Source: Leptodactylus fallax
Taxonomy: Eukaryota; Chordata; Amphibia; Anura; Leptodactylidae
Assembly (NCBI GenBank): GCA_947044405.1
Contig: CAMRHE010000011.1
Span: forward strand, 9,733,001-9,797,000
Length of the DNA: 64,000 bases
Direction of reading: 5' to 3'
Of the stretch, positions 31,712 to 44,772 are shown piece after piece. Position 1 is the first letter of the stretch; every line of letters begins with the position of its first letter. The notes under the pieces were generated by a model that was not told the DNA's origin, made no database searches, and was given only the letters and a program-made list of their open reading frames with translations. The position numbers and the translations under genes are program-made.

Positions 31712-32715
31712 TAATACCCCTCTGAACATAACCAGGAAGTTTATTGGAGCTGTGACCCAGATCTTTACCATTGTATAGGTCACAGTGCCAAAAGAGTTGA
31801 ACCAAACACTTACACAACATGCAATTTTTGCTTACAATCTCTGTTTGCTGCAAAGTTGCATGAAGGTAGTTGTATATATGACATATTAAGTTGTGTTTTT
31901 ATATACGGTATGCTGTGCAATCTCAAAAAAGTTAGATTTTGGTATAACAGTTACAGTTTGCTAGGTGCAGTATAGATTTTTAACATATTAGTGAATAACA
32001 GCAAAATCTTGCTTGTCTTCTATATCAGCGTTTTTGAGAGTACGAGCTCTTGTTGTAGTTTAGGTTTGTGGTATATATAAGTTGTGTACACCTTGATCTT
32101 TTTTTTTTAAATGTATTTTGTGTGTGAATGTAAGACTGAATATGAGTTTTAAGTGCAAATATATGTTTTAGTGCATTTTTTCAAACAATTATTTGTGTTT
32201 GTCACAAATAACCAATTGAGACACATGTAATCTTCAGGTTGTCTACTTTCAAAAAATATATAGGTTTAGGGGTTCACTTGCTTTCCACGGTGTGTAATTC
32301 CTACATTTTATAGGATGATACTTTTATTTTTTAACATTTCCAGCTTTAAAACAGATTTTTGCTCATTCCAGTTCGAGTGATTTTATGAAGACATGTGCAT
32401 GCAGGTGTAGGCCTTAGTTATATGAATGAACTCTGCACATGTTGCACTCTAATTTTTAGGAAGTTTGGTGCATATAACTTTGTTTGGTTTCCACTTTTAG
32501 CAACTAATATACATTTATTTGCATTTTTTTTACAAAACATTCACTTTAAATCAAAATTGCATGAAGGTGCTTGTTCGCATACAGTACCAAATGGCATTCT
32601 GACAATGCTGCGAGTGTCTACTTTAAGAAAATATATAGGTATGGGGGGTTGGATGATTTTTTAATGTTGCAATTTAGGTTTGATTTGTCCATCTCAAAAC
32701 TGTGAAAATTGCTGT
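31712..32715. repeat. AT-rich dispersed repeat with internal duplications
   Basis: Non-coding. GTCTACTTT..AAAATATATAGGT occurs near 32238 and again near 32612. AAGTTGCATGAAGGT near 31853 recurs as AAATTGCATGAAGGT near 32553. The spacings (about 370 and 700 bp) suggest degenerate units of roughly 350-370 bp, reminiscent of the array inside 23725-27155. Confidence 0.45.
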
Positions 32716-33645
<930 letters not shown>

Positions 33646-33649
33646 TACA

Positions 33650-35600
33650 TGTGTTAATAAGTGCTTCCACTTGTTTATCTAGTCCTGGAAACCATACTTT
33701 CTCCCTAAGCAATTGCTTTGTTTTAACTATACCTTGATGAGCCTCATGAGCCAGATCGATCACTCTACTTTGAAGTTTCTGAGGTATGACCAGGCGGTTG
33801 TCACAGCGTCAATAACTAACTGGAGTTGGGCATCAGAATCCACCGCATGTTTAATTTCTTCTATGGTCATTGCTTTTGGAACAGAATGTGTAACAACGAA
33901 ATTTACATGCTCCTCAGCTAAGACAGTGGCAGGCAAATCATCTTTGGTAGACATTGGTGAAGGGTGTCTTGAAAAATAGTTTGCAGGTTTCCCAGCTCCT
34001 GCCTCATATCTCAAATGAAAGTGGTAGTTCTATAGGCGGAGTAGCCAGCGTTCAAGTCGTGGGGGTGGCTTCGACAAATGTTTATTGAAGATTGGAATGA
34101 GTGGTTTATGATCACTTACCACTGTGAATGGACGACCAAAGAGGTAAAGATGGAAATGAAGGCATCCCCATATACTGCAAGAGCTTCCCTCTCAGTTTGG
34201 GAATAGCGCTGTTCCGTCTCTGTTAAAGCCTTGCTTGCATAGGAGACTGTAGAAATGCTACCAGTTTTGGACACCTGAGTTAAAATCGCACCAAGGCCTA
34301 CAGAACTGGCATCCACAATGAGCTCAGTAGATTTTAGAGGATCAAAATAGGCCATGACTGTGTCACTAGTCAAACTGGACTTTAGTGTGTCAAATGCTGA
34401 TTGATGTTCAACCGTCCATGACCAAGGAGTATCCTTTTTAGTGAGGTGTCGTAGGGGTTCAGAAACAGTAGCTAGATCTGGTATGAAACGTTCACAGTAT
34501 GTGACTAGTCCAAGAAAACTCCGAACATCTGATACATTTTGAGGCTGGCTAGCAGAGGTTATGGCAGCTATTTTCTCAGGGTCTGCGGAAACTTCATTTT
34601 CAGAAAAAATATAGCCAAAAAAATTTAATGACGTATGGTTGAACTTACATTTTGACGGATTTACGGTTAGATTGCAGTCTCTGAAAGACTTGTTTTAAGT
34701 GGTTGTCAAGTTCCTCTTGGGTTGTGCCAAAGATAAGGATATCATCACTGACATTGAGGACTCCAGGTATTCCTGAAAGAACCTGTCTGATAACGTTCTG
34801 AAGTATTTCTGCAGCCGATGAAATGTCAAAGTTCAGCCTATTTAACCTTCTCAGACTGACATGAGTCCTAAAAGTTGTTATATATCTGGAGTCTGGGTGC
34901 AATTCAAGCTGATGATAACCAGATTTTAGATCAATTTTTGAAAATATTTTGCACCATTTAGATCTGCGAGAATGTCATCAATAGTAGGTGTAATAGGCCT
35001 TTCTCTTTGAATGGCTCAATTGGCATGTCACATATCCACACATAATCTGATTTTACCAGGCTGCTTAGGTTTAGGTGCAACAATTGGTGAGACCCAGGGA
35101 GTTGGGCCCTCTACATGTTCAATAACATCAGATGTCTCCAGGTCTTGCAGTTCATTCTCCACAAGCTTGCAGACATGGAATGGGATGCGCCTGTAAGGTT
35201 GAACTGAAGGCTGTACTGACTGGTCAATGTGTAATTTCACTTGAAAGTCTTTCAGCTTTCCTAGGCCTTGAAAGAGTTGTGGATATTTCTGCATAATATT
35301 TTGGACAGAATAGTTTACCAGTTTCACTAGGCCCAGAAATACAGCACTACTGCAGCTGAGAAGAGTGTCTGCAGAACACTCCACTACATAGAAAGTGTCC
35401 ATGATGGATTTCCCACCAGATGTTAGTACTGACTGAAATTTGCCACACAGGGGTAATGCATTAGCCGAACCATAAGGATATATCTTCAAGTTAGTACATT
35501 GCAAAGTAGGTTTGTTCTTTAGCTGGTAATAGGTGGTGTGACTAATAACATTGACAAACGCCCCTGTATATACCAGTGTCTCCCCCCGAGTGCCATTTAT
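33650..35600 (-). pseudogene. Gypsy protease, reverse transcriptase, RNase H and integrase zinc-finger region
   Basis: Minus strand, from high to low coordinates. The protease region (about 35590-35350) has YTGAFVNVIS, where the catalytic Asp of D-T/S-G is Tyr. The RT N-terminus (35250-35030) has YRRIPFHV, LVENELQDLE and GPTPWVSPIVAPKPKQPGKI. RT motifs at 34645-34902 read LNFDISSAAEI and VLNVSDDILIFG (catalytic DD). RNase H at 34116-34373 has ELIVDASSVGLGAIL and YSQTEREALAV. The connection and start of integrase lie at 33760-34014 (SRHPSP) with an HHCC segment near 33650-33760. These are typical Gypsy pol parts in correct order. Frameshifts and stops occur between blocks. Confidence 0.88.
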
Positions 35601-36161
35601 TAAGGCAGGGTTCACACTACCGTTGGAGTCCGTTATGAAGGTGTCCGTTAAAAAAAAAAAACAAAAACGGACACCTATCATAACGCACACTAACTGAGGT
35701 TAATGTGTCCGTTTTTTTAACTGAACCATTAATTGGTTCAGTTAAAAAAAACGGACACATTAGCATCAGTTAGTGCCCGTTAGCATTAGTTAGTGTCCGT
35801 TTTTTAACACTGTACATTTTTTTTTTTTTTTTTTTGTTTGTTTCTCCTTTCTGAGCATGCGCAGGAAAAAAACGGACATAAAATAACGGACAGTAACTGA
35901 TGGCTATCAGTTACTGTCCGTTACCCATAGACTTCAATGTTAAAAAACATGTAGGATTTTTTGTCCGCGAAAAAAAAACGGACTTCTGACGGATTTGGTT
36001 TAAATGGACACTAACGGACACGATATAAAAACCCATTGAAATGAATGGAAATTTTAACAGATTTCTGACGGTTCAGCTAGTGTCCGATGCTAAAATCTTG
36101 TAACGGACAATAGCAATGGACACTACTGACGGTCACCAATGGTAGTGTGAACGCCCCCTTA
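35601..36161. mobile_element. Foldback MITE (CACACTACCGTTGG family) nested in Gypsy
   Basis: The ends are TAAGGCAGGGTTCACACTAC and GTAGTGTGAACGCCCCCTTA. It holds a long near-perfect internal palindrome (about 35693-35790, arms sharing ACTGAACCATTAATTGG and CCGTTTTTTTAACTG). Homologous to 14797-18449. A 3-bp TTA duplication is possible, hinting at a PIF/Harbinger-type origin, but the end points are ambiguous. It separates gag from protease. Confidence 0.8.
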
Positions 36162-36167
36162 GATGAC

Positions 36168-37044
36168 TTATTTGGGATTAGGAATTGCATGCACATTTTG
36201 AGACCCCTCTTCGGTCACTGAGAATGAGTAGCTGCTGCTGGGCTCATCAGCAGGGGGCACTGACTGCACTGCCTGAACTTTCTGTGGCATGGCTTGTTTT
36301 GCAGAGAGAGAACATTGTGATTTAGATCTGCAAACTTTTGCAAAGTGATTTTGTTTCGCACTGTTATGACAAGTTACTCCCTTTGCTGGGCAGAGTTTCT
36401 GATGAGGATAAGGACCTCCACAGTTGTAGCAGGTTGATGCCTGTGTGAGAGGCACATGTGGTTTCTCAGTGAGCTTTGCTATAGAAGATGGCTGCTCTGG
36501 CATACAGTCTGTGTTCTCTATAAGTTTAGCTTGATTCTCTGCTGCATCATGAATATGTGCCATGTCCAGTAGCTTTGCTAAAGTCATGGTGGGATCTCTG
36601 AGTGCTTGTCTCCTTAACTTAGATGAGACACATCCTTGTATGATTTGCATCAGAATTTCCTTGTCTGTATCTGTAAATTCACAGTAAGCTGCAAGTTGTC
36701 TTAAGCGGACATGATATTCATCAATGCTTTCTGTTGCTGACCGTTTTGACTGTCTAAACTTGAAAACTTCAAAGGCAGCATTTATGTATGGAGAAGTGCT
36801 TACTTAATGCTGCTTTGCATAGCTCATAGTCACTGTCCTCCCTTGTATTAGGCAGAGTTGTGAAGATATCATAGACTTGTTCCCCTGCATAGTATAATAA
36901 TATTGCTTTCTTTCTTGCATTGTCAGTAATGTTCAGTGCTTGCAGGAATATCTCAAAGCGTTTCGGCCATTTATTCCAGCATGCTGCCAAGTTTGCTTGG
37001 GGCTGGTGCACATCAACTGCAGCAAAGGAGGGTAAGCAGGCCAT
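36168..37044 (-). pseudogene. Gypsy gag
   Basis: The minus-strand ATG at 37044 opens MACLPSFAAVDVHQPQANLA and the capsid-like block WNKWPKRFEIFLQALNI. The frame breaks near 36770. The second part (36168-36650) ends in a nucleocapsid region with one zinc knuckle, CYNCGGPYPHQKLC. A second, degraded knuckle reads CHNSAKQNHFAKVC, with Ser in place of a Cys. It would form the particle that packages the element RNA. It follows the PBS region by about 70 bp. Inactivated by frameshift. Confidence 0.82.
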
Positions 37045-37111
37045 GGCTAGTGCTAGTATTGCAGTCTTGTATACAATTTGCTGTAGCCGTGAAATACCTT
37101 TAGTTGATGAT

Positions 37112-37131
37112 TCTTAATCCTCGTCGCCAAT
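37112..37131 (-). promoter_or_regulatory. Primer-binding-site region of Gypsy
   Basis: Directly inside the 5' LTR the minus strand reads ATTGGCGACGAGGATTAAG, the position and TGGCGACGAGG style of many Gypsy primer-binding sites. I did not assign the tRNA. Confidence 0.55.
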
Positions 37132-37356
37132 TGTAGTGTTGTAGTGAGGATGTAGGTCACCTGGAATAAGTCCACTATGTGATAATGACTTATGGATTAG
37201 AACTCTTTATTCTATGCTTCCTCCAAGAATCTCTGTCTAGCATCTGCCCCTCCTAGCTCAGCTCCTCCTCCCTTACTAGCTCACTGTTGCTAGGCAGACA
37301 AAGCAAAATGAGTAAGCAGCAAAGAACATACAGAATATACTTATAACAACAGCACA
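37132..37356 (-). repeat. Gypsy 5' LTR
   Basis: 225 bp, starting TGTGCTGTTG on the minus strand and ending CACTACA. About a dozen substitutions separate it from the 3' LTR. Carries AATAAA for polyadenylation. Confidence 0.9.
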
Positions 37357-37369
37357 GTAATCACATGAA

Positions 37370-39010
37370 AAGGTTCACTCTCTTACTTGGAAAAATACCA
37401 TTGAAAGTTGCAGTTGCAGAGGAATTAGCAACGCTCTTCTCCTACTCCTCTTTATAATCTCCCTTTTAGGCAGGACACATCTAAACCTAGCACATGGTCG
37501 TTGTTGTTATCATCATCATTACTAACTCTTTCTTCTACTCTTGCATTTCAAGGTCAGTCATCAATAAGGGAATGTGTGCCCAGGAGACAGCAATATGTAC
37601 CCAGTCATCTGGCAGGTTTACAACTTAATTGGCACCTGGCCAAGCTGCTGGTGGTGCAGTCGTTGCCATACTACTTAGTGGATTCCACTGGGTTTCAGTG
37701 ATTAATGAAATCTGCTCAACCTCAGTGGAGGATACTTAGCTGCCATTATCTGTCTATGAAAGCTTTATCTGCTTTATATCACCATGCGTCAGGGAACGTG
37801 GGCATTTCCTTGAATATGTCAGTCTGGGGAAAAAGCACACACCGCCGTGGACACGTGGCGCAGCAATTATGGACAAGGACAATATATGGCTTTCACCGGA
37901 AACCCATTGGATCAATGTTTTGAGCAGCAGCGTCCACAATCCAGAAACGTAGCAAGGTCAGGTGCTAGTTCCACCTTGATTATGCAGGCATAGTTCTAGC
38001 ACCAAGCCACATCCATCCAACTCTTCTGGATCCTCCTCTCTGGACTGTTTCCTGCCACCAACTTCACCAGGGCAATTTGTTGCTTCCACTCCTCTTACTC
38101 CTCCTCCACCCTCGTTTTATGGATGTAAGGCAAAGTACTGCCATATAGTTTTGCAATTAATGAGCCTGTATCCTGCAGCAAGCATCCCACTGGATGGCTC
38201 CTTGCCAACTCCAACTCGGCAGCATTTCCAGCAACAATGGCACCAATAATTTGGCGCATGTCCTTAATCTGATTGTTTTCTACTTTATTAACCTGTATAA
38301 TGGTTTAAAAGAGGTGCTCCTAAAGGACAGAAAAATCTCTACTCATTTCAGCAGTTCTTATGTCACAAAAAACACCATGCAGAGATAAAATGGTCTGCCT
38401 TTGCACCGTCTTATCTGCGACATTCCAACTCGGTGGAACTCCACCTTATACATTCAGGAGCATTTGTGTGAGCAGCAGAAGGCAGTGCTTTATGCAGCAG
38501 AACACAGGAACAATGTGTTACTTCGAGATACATTGTTGGAGGCTCATGAGGGAAGTGTGCCTGCTTCTTGTGCCCTTTGAAGAAGCCACCAAATTTGTCA
38601 GCAGGGATGACAGCAGCATCAGTGATATGATCCCTCTATTATATATCTTAAAGGAAACCCTTACACTCATGAAACAAGGAATGACAGCGGAGGAACAGTT
38701 TCCACCTCTTAGTCAACATCATTGTCCCGTGTTGATGGAGGAGGATGAGGATCCGGGTCAGGGTCATTATAGTTGAGGAACTGGGAATCCTAGCCTGGTA
38801 AAAGAGAAAGAGGAGGAGGACGAATACCCTCCCTTGGATACAGAGGGGACCCTTGATACGTCACAGACACAGCCAGGGGAGCAGACTGACCCTTATTTGT
38901 TTCAAAATGATGATGGAGATGAAAACCACCCTGGTCAAGAACACCAACCATAGTAGGCCCCTGGGTCAATGCATACACTGGCAAGGATGTGTAATAGGAA
39001 AGGTTTTTTT
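37370..39010 (+). pseudogene. hAT transposase relic (BED/ZBED-like)
   Basis: The plus strand near 37560-37700 encodes RRQQYVPSHLAG then KLLVVQSLPYYLVDSTGFQ. This corresponds to the same block in the minus-strand hAT relic at 52126-52404. Near 38575-38680 it gives VPFEEATKFVSRDDSSISD, the central helical part of hAT transposases. At 38840-38990 an acidic C-terminal region corresponds to 59690-59990 on the other strand. The frames shift repeatedly. No dimerisation domain, termini or target duplication were recognised. Confidence 0.65.
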
Positions 39011-39242
39011 TTCTCACAAAATCAGTCTTATTGATGTGATATAACAGAGTTAATGTCTTACTGATCTGTCAGTTACTGATCAGTCTGTATGTATTTCTTG
39101 CTGTCCATCTATAGGATTATTTCTGTTATTGATCATTGATCACTCTGTATTTTATGTTTTTTTAGACCCAATAGGCTTTACCAATGCATAACTCATATTC
39201 AGGTAAATTAGGCTTAATGAGTTCCTGTATGTATGACTTTAA
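39011..39242. other. Unassigned sequence
   Basis: Short non-coding stretch with CTGATCAGT-type repeats. Nothing more. Confidence 0.3.
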
Positions 39243-39443
39243 TTAAGCTCCAGGGACATACTCTGGGATACCCCTATATTTGATATTACTTCTTCTGTCT
39301 CTGTCTTCATAGTCAATACCTTTAGCTTGTAGTTTTTCAAATTTGTCCTTTAAAATGTGAGAGTCCACAAGCTCGCAGTGGGCTGTTGCAAATGAGGCCA
39401 TTTTGTTTTCTCTGAGAGAGACTCTACCCTCTATTGCTTTCAC
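39243..39443 (-). pseudogene. L1-like ORF1 fragment
   Basis: Encodes KLQAKGIDYEDRDRRSNIKY then RGIPE. This matches the L1 ORF1 signature of a coiled coil followed by LEDRSRRNNIRI-type sequence and GIPE. The fragment is about 66 residues and the rest of the LINE is absent. Confidence 0.65.
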
Positions 39444-41094
39444 AGATTTCTGTATAGTAAGGGTAATTTTAGCAAAATCTCTTAAGACAGCAGCATTTCA
39501 GCATTTTTCTTTAAAACTGACACAGCTGCTTCTGCTTCGGAGGACTATTAACAGGTGTCTTCAAGCTAGAGGGATAAAGAATAAGAAGTAGATATGGAGG
39601 GTCCCAAAGTAGTATTGAAGTGTAGCTGTAATGGCGGCAAGCTGCAATCATCCTCTATAAAGCTGTGCACTACTCATATATTTTCACCAAGAGGTGAAGG
39701 GGTTGAGTGCCATCTTACAGGGATTTAAAATAAGTGAGGAGTTTTACAACTATCTTCTTGCTCCATATTTGCTGAAATCTTTATTTCTTTATTAATATTT
39801 GCTCGATTTATATTGAGAATTATGGACATATATTGATGTATTAGTGGTGCTAATAGATGTAGACAGGAATGTCATGTTTGGGGTGTTCTTGATTCAGAGC
39901 AAAGAAGTACTTAATAAGCTTGTTAGCTGTTTCTCTCACCAATATCAGAGATATTCCTGGCATCCGGATCATTAAAGGTCACATCGCTGACAGGTATGCT
40001 TGGATATAGTTGAATAACTGTGACAGAGTTCAGTGTTAGTCCATTAGATTCATCAGTCAAACCACAGCCCTGAAATTTTATTTCTGACAATCACATTGGC
40101 CAGATCTGCATTGGACATTGGTGGCATAACCTAGCAATATGGCACCATAATAATATACATAATAACATTATATTAATAAAACAAGACAACATGATTATTT
40201 ATTCTACTGAGGTTTAGAAATTCCAGTTATTACAAAACAACCTACATTTAGGTGTTATGAAAAGGAACGCAATTATAAAAAAAAAACCTGAAATAAATTG
40301 ATTTGAAATTCCTACAAGCTGTACTAACCATTGTCATGCTCTAACAGTTCTTCTATTGAATTCTGCAACTCATTTAGAGACATATTATTAAAATAGAAAG
40401 TATTATTTCAAATACTGTGTCTGGTTACATTATATGCTTCATTATATCATAATTGCATTGGTGTTCAGGGGCTTGGTAAAGTGTAATTTATATGTTTGTT
40501 GAAATGGAAAAAAATCAATGCATTTCTGTTGGAGCAGACTATTAACATTCAAATCATAAATAGGAACACAAGATTCAATGTAAATTGTCTTTTTTCTAAA
40601 GTACATTTGTCAAGCTGAACTAGCTCACACTATCACACATGTCAAGGGAAATAAATTCTCAAGTATTAAGATCAGTGTTCTTTGATGTGCACTTCAAAAG
40701 TGTAGATTAAATGTTCTCTTTTTAATATGATATTACAGTGTATTAGGAGATGTATTATACATATGCAAGTTTCTCACTGGAGAAAAGCAGTTTTTGTAGA
40801 ATAATACAACAAAGGCTGTTCTATTGCTAATCATTCAAGCTTCTAGAAAGTAGAGATCCAACTTGTTTCTCTATATGGACATCTGAATGTCACAATTACT
40901 TTTTATGTTGCATGCCTTTACTTGTCTTCCAGGCAGGGATGTTTCATCTGCTTAATTCTCCATATGCTTTAGATGTTTATTTGCATGCCAATAAATCAAT
41001 AAATCTCTGTATTATATTTCTTTGTGGACAAAAGTTATGTTTATTGATTTACTTTTTTGGTTGCATGGTTGCTCAGTGCTGACCTGTTCATAAT
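39444..41094. other. Unassigned AT-rich sequence
   Basis: No coding similarity, inverted termini or tandem structure was noted. Likely old intergenic DNA. Confidence 0.35.
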
Positions 41095-41640
41095 TAAAGA
41101 TGGGCGAATTGACTCGTACTGACCCGAATATTTCAAATAGTGCATTTTTTTTTACAATACCAAACAATTTGGAATTTGTTATGGAAGAATTAAAATGGCT
41201 GCCATCTATAAATTATTATACTCTGGGGTCTCTTAAGACCCAGAGTATAATAACTTTAGGGCCACGGGAGGTGAAAAAACAAAACATTAATACTCACCTT
41301 CTGTTACCTCTTCTGGGCTTCCTCATGTCTTCCAACTCTGGGCAGATGACAGAAGAGCACCAGAGATGGCATCTGGCGCTCTTCTGTAATGTCATAACAC
41401 TGGGTGTGTCCCTGTCACCATTGAAGCCTGTGAATCTTCTGGGGCTTGCCCTTCTGTGACGTCATTGGCCCGGGCTCAGTGCTGAGGCCTGCCAATAACA
41501 GGCCTCAGCAGTGACCTCCAGGCTGATTAAGCCACAGAAGAGCACCGGACATTACCAGGAGAGTGATGGACACCACAAGGAGGCCCAAAAGAGGTAAGAG
41601 AACATGTTTTACCAAGTTGTATCAATACAGGTTCTCCATA
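41095..41640. repeat. Repeat with TAGAGATG-like terminus and shared palindrome module
   Basis: Begins AAAGATGGGCGAATTGACTC. At 41211-41255 it carries the palindrome ATTATACTCTGGGGTCT / AGACCCAGAGTATAAT. Then GGGAGGTGAAAAAACAAAAC and TACTCACC follow, the same module found in the hAT elements at 6409 and 21172. A CpG-poor inverted core (GGGCTCAGTGCTGAGGCCTG and complement) follows. Confidence 0.55.
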
Positions 41641-42123
41641 CGGCTTTAAGGAAGGACAGTCAATTAGGATATAATGCAATTTTATTTAAAATAGTATAAT
41701 GACAAATCAAATACGGTAAAATGATAGTATATAAGTGATGTAATCAATTGTAATCAATTTATTATAAGAAGTAGTATGATATCGCATACACTTTTGTAAA
41801 ATGCTAGATACAAAGATTAATTACTTACAGCATCACCAGGAGCTTATCATCATCTGTCCAGCAACATCAGCCATGGAAGCTGGAAGCAACTGGAAAAGAC
41901 AGGGAACCCCTGAGAAACATCTGTCTTCATCAGAGCCTCCTTCAACTTCTTATACCCATTAAACAAAATGGCTGATACAACTTACTGTTGCACAAGCTTG
42001 TAATGCACAGGTGTTGTTTGTCTACCTCATCCTGTACCATGGAGTGGCCAGTTCCAAAGCCTCAGATAAAGTAGCCAAAACAACCTCCAATTAAAATGAT
42101 AACAAGCTCTCGCATAATAGACT
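41641..42123. other. Unassigned sequence
   Basis: No recognisable features up to the TA at 42124-42125. Confidence 0.3.
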
Positions 42124-42125
42124 TA

Positions 42126-43732
42126 CAGTGGGGAAAAAAAGTATTTAGTCAGCCACCAATTGTGCAAGTTCTCCCACTTAAAAAGATGAGAGAGGCTTGT
42201 AATTAACATCATAGGTAGACCTCAACTATGAGAGACAAAATGAGAAAACAAATCCAGAAAATCACATTGTCTGATTTTTTAAGAATTTATTTGCAAATTA
42301 TGGTGGAAAATAAGTATTTGGTCACCTACAAACAAGCAAGATTTCTGGCTCTCACAGACCTGTAACTTCTTCTTTAAGAGACTCCTCTGTCCTCCACTCA
42401 TTACCTGTAGTAATGGCACCTGTTTGACATTGTTATCAGTATAAAAGACACCTGTCCACAACCTCAAACAGTCACACTCCAAAATCCACTATGGTGAAGA
42501 CCAAAGAGTTGTGGAAGGACACCAGAAACAAAATTGTAGACCTGCACGAGGCTGGAAAGACTGATTCTGCAATAGGCAAGCAGCTTGGTGTGAAGAAATC
42601 AACTGTGGGAGCAATAATTAGAAAATGGAAGACATACAAGACCACTGATAATCTTCCTCAATCAGGGGCTCCATGCAAGATCTCACCCCTTGCGGTCAAA
42701 ATGATCAAAAGAACGATGAGCAAAAATCCCAGAACCACACGGTGGACCTAGGGAATGACCTGCAGAAGGCTGGGACTAACGTAACAAAAACTACCGTCAG
42801 TAACACACTACGCCGCCTGGGACTCAGATCCTGCAGTGCCAGATGTGTCCCCCTGCTTAAGCCAGTACACATCCGGGCCCATTTGAAGTTTTCTAGAGAG
42901 CATTTGGATGTTCCAGAAGAGTATTGGGAGAATGTCCTATGGTCAGATGAAAGCAAAGTAAAACTGTTTGGTAGAAACACAACTCGTCGTGCTTGAAGGA
43001 GAGTGAATTCTGAGTTGCATCCAAAGAACACCATACCTACTGTGAAGCATGGGGTTTCAACATCATGCTTTGGGACTGTTTCTCTGCAAAGGGACCAGGA
43101 TGACTGATCCATGTACATGAAAGAATGAATGGGGCCATGTATCGTGAGATTTTAAGTGCAAACCTCCTTCCATCAGCAAGGGCATTGAAGATGGCTGGGT
43201 GTGGCTGGCTGGGTCTTTCAGCATGACAATGATCCTAAGTATACCGCCAGGGCAATGAAGGAGTGGCTTTGTAAGAAGCATTTCAAGGTCCTGGAGTGGC
43301 CTAGCCAGTCTCCAGAGCTCAACCCCATAGAAAATTTTTGGAGGGAGTTGAAAGTCCGTGTTGCCCAGCGACAGCCCCAAAACATCACTGCTGTAGAGGA
43401 GATCTGCATAGAGGAATGGGCCAACATACCAGCAACAGTGTGTGCCAACCTTGTGAAAACGTACAGAAAACGTTTGACTTCTGTCATTGCCAACAAAGGA
43501 TATATAACAAAGTATTGAGATGAACTTTTGTTATTGACCAAATACTTATTTTCCACCATAATTTGCAAATAAATTCTTTAAAAATCAGACGATGTGATTT
43601 TCTAGACGTTTTCTCATTTTGTCTCTCATAGTTGAGGTCTACCTATGATGTCAATTACAGGCCTCTCTCATCTTTTTAAGTGGGAGAACTTGCACAATTG
43701 GTGGCTGACTAAATACTTTTTTTTCCCCACTG
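42126..43732 (+). mobile_element. Tc1/mariner (DD34E) element, copy 3
   Basis: 1607 bp, flanked by TA (42124-42125 and 43733-43734). Terminal repeats CAGTGGGGAAAAAAAGTA and inward run about 200 bp. Structurally complete copy of the family at 11111-13860, but its transposase is broken. Confidence 0.93.
42491..43518 (+). pseudogene. Tc1 transposase (DD34E), copy 3, inactivated
   Basis: The ATG at 42491 gives the helix-turn-helix region ([38 protein letters not shown]). A frameshift near 42745 moves coding to another frame, which has the first catalytic Asp in LWSDESKV at about 42945. TGA replaces a Trp codon at about 42995. A further indel follows near 43050. The last part (43201-43518) holds [22 protein letters not shown] and the C-terminus [12 protein letters not shown]. 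Spacing between second Asp and Glu is 34. All catalytic residues survive, but the frame is broken at least three times. Confidence 0.88.
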
Positions 43733-43878
43733 TATCTAGTCTGTATTTCTAATGCATGTTTTTATATGATACAGTTGTAACTCCTTAATTATATCCAGAT
43801 CTGTTAGAGGACAGTTTGTCTTCACTATACAAATGAAATCACAGATGGTGCAACCAGGATCCTACAGAGTAAAAACAG

Positions 43879-44550
43879 ATCACAGAAGAGGATTCCCTCA
43901 AAAAATACAGATACAAATAAAACATAATCTTTATTATTAGATGAAGGGGTGTAATCATGAGAAGATCTATGTATCAGTCTATCTCAGTGATGGTATAAGT
44001 TGAAAAGCTGGTATATTGATCAAACGATAGAACCTGTGGATGTAAAAGCCACCAAAGTAGCTCATGACCAGCCAATCAATCTACAAAGACCAATGACTAC
44101 AATGATGTTAAATAGTTGGGTCCAATTTACTGATATGAACAACCCAGTATATAAAATACAAGTATGGGACATCTGAGGCAGGTGCTTCTCATGTGCTACT
44201 CATCTAGAATCATATAGATATGGACTCTCATGAAATCATTTTGTTAAGGAGATGATATGGGCAATCCACTAGATATTTGTCAGCCTAAACAGACTAAGTG
44301 TGGATGTGATGTCGCCCTTCTTATATCTCCCAATGTTAAACTAGTGATCTCAGTCTCACTCTTAGTGCCAGAGCCCTCTATTTCTGCAGGCTCCTATGGG
44401 CACAATACAAATAGATCTAGGCAGTGCTCAGACACACAGGACAGCTGGAGGCACTGGATCTCCCAGGTATATCTACCCCCGCAAATATAACACCCTGGTG
44501 TCAGAGTAAACTGCAAATAGAATTGTATTCAGTAGCAAAGTTATGTGAAG
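43879..44550. repeat. Left inverted pseudo-LTR arm
   Basis: Nearly collinear with the reverse complement of 47757-48471. Shared words include GATTCTAGATGAGTAGC (complement), GGCACTGGATCTCC and AGTATGGGACATCTGAGGCA. Small indels separate the arms. Confidence 0.85.
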
Positions 44551-44772
44551 GAGGAAGGTCAGGGCCTGACTGGACTGGGACCTCTTACGGATTTGGCACT
44601 GAGTAGCCGGGCTAATCCCCCTTCCTTGTGATACGAAGTTTACTGACATCTTTGAGAAGATGGTTGTGGAGAGTCTATCATCTCTACCCAATGAATAAAG
44701 TGGTATGAGAAGTAATCTTACATATAACCAATGTAACAAATGGTATGCCAATGAACCAATGAACAAAATGGT

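Noticed and set aside
37754..37939. Minus-strand reading frame opposite the hAT relic
   Set aside because: Shadow of the plus-strand hAT transposase remnant, with no independent support.
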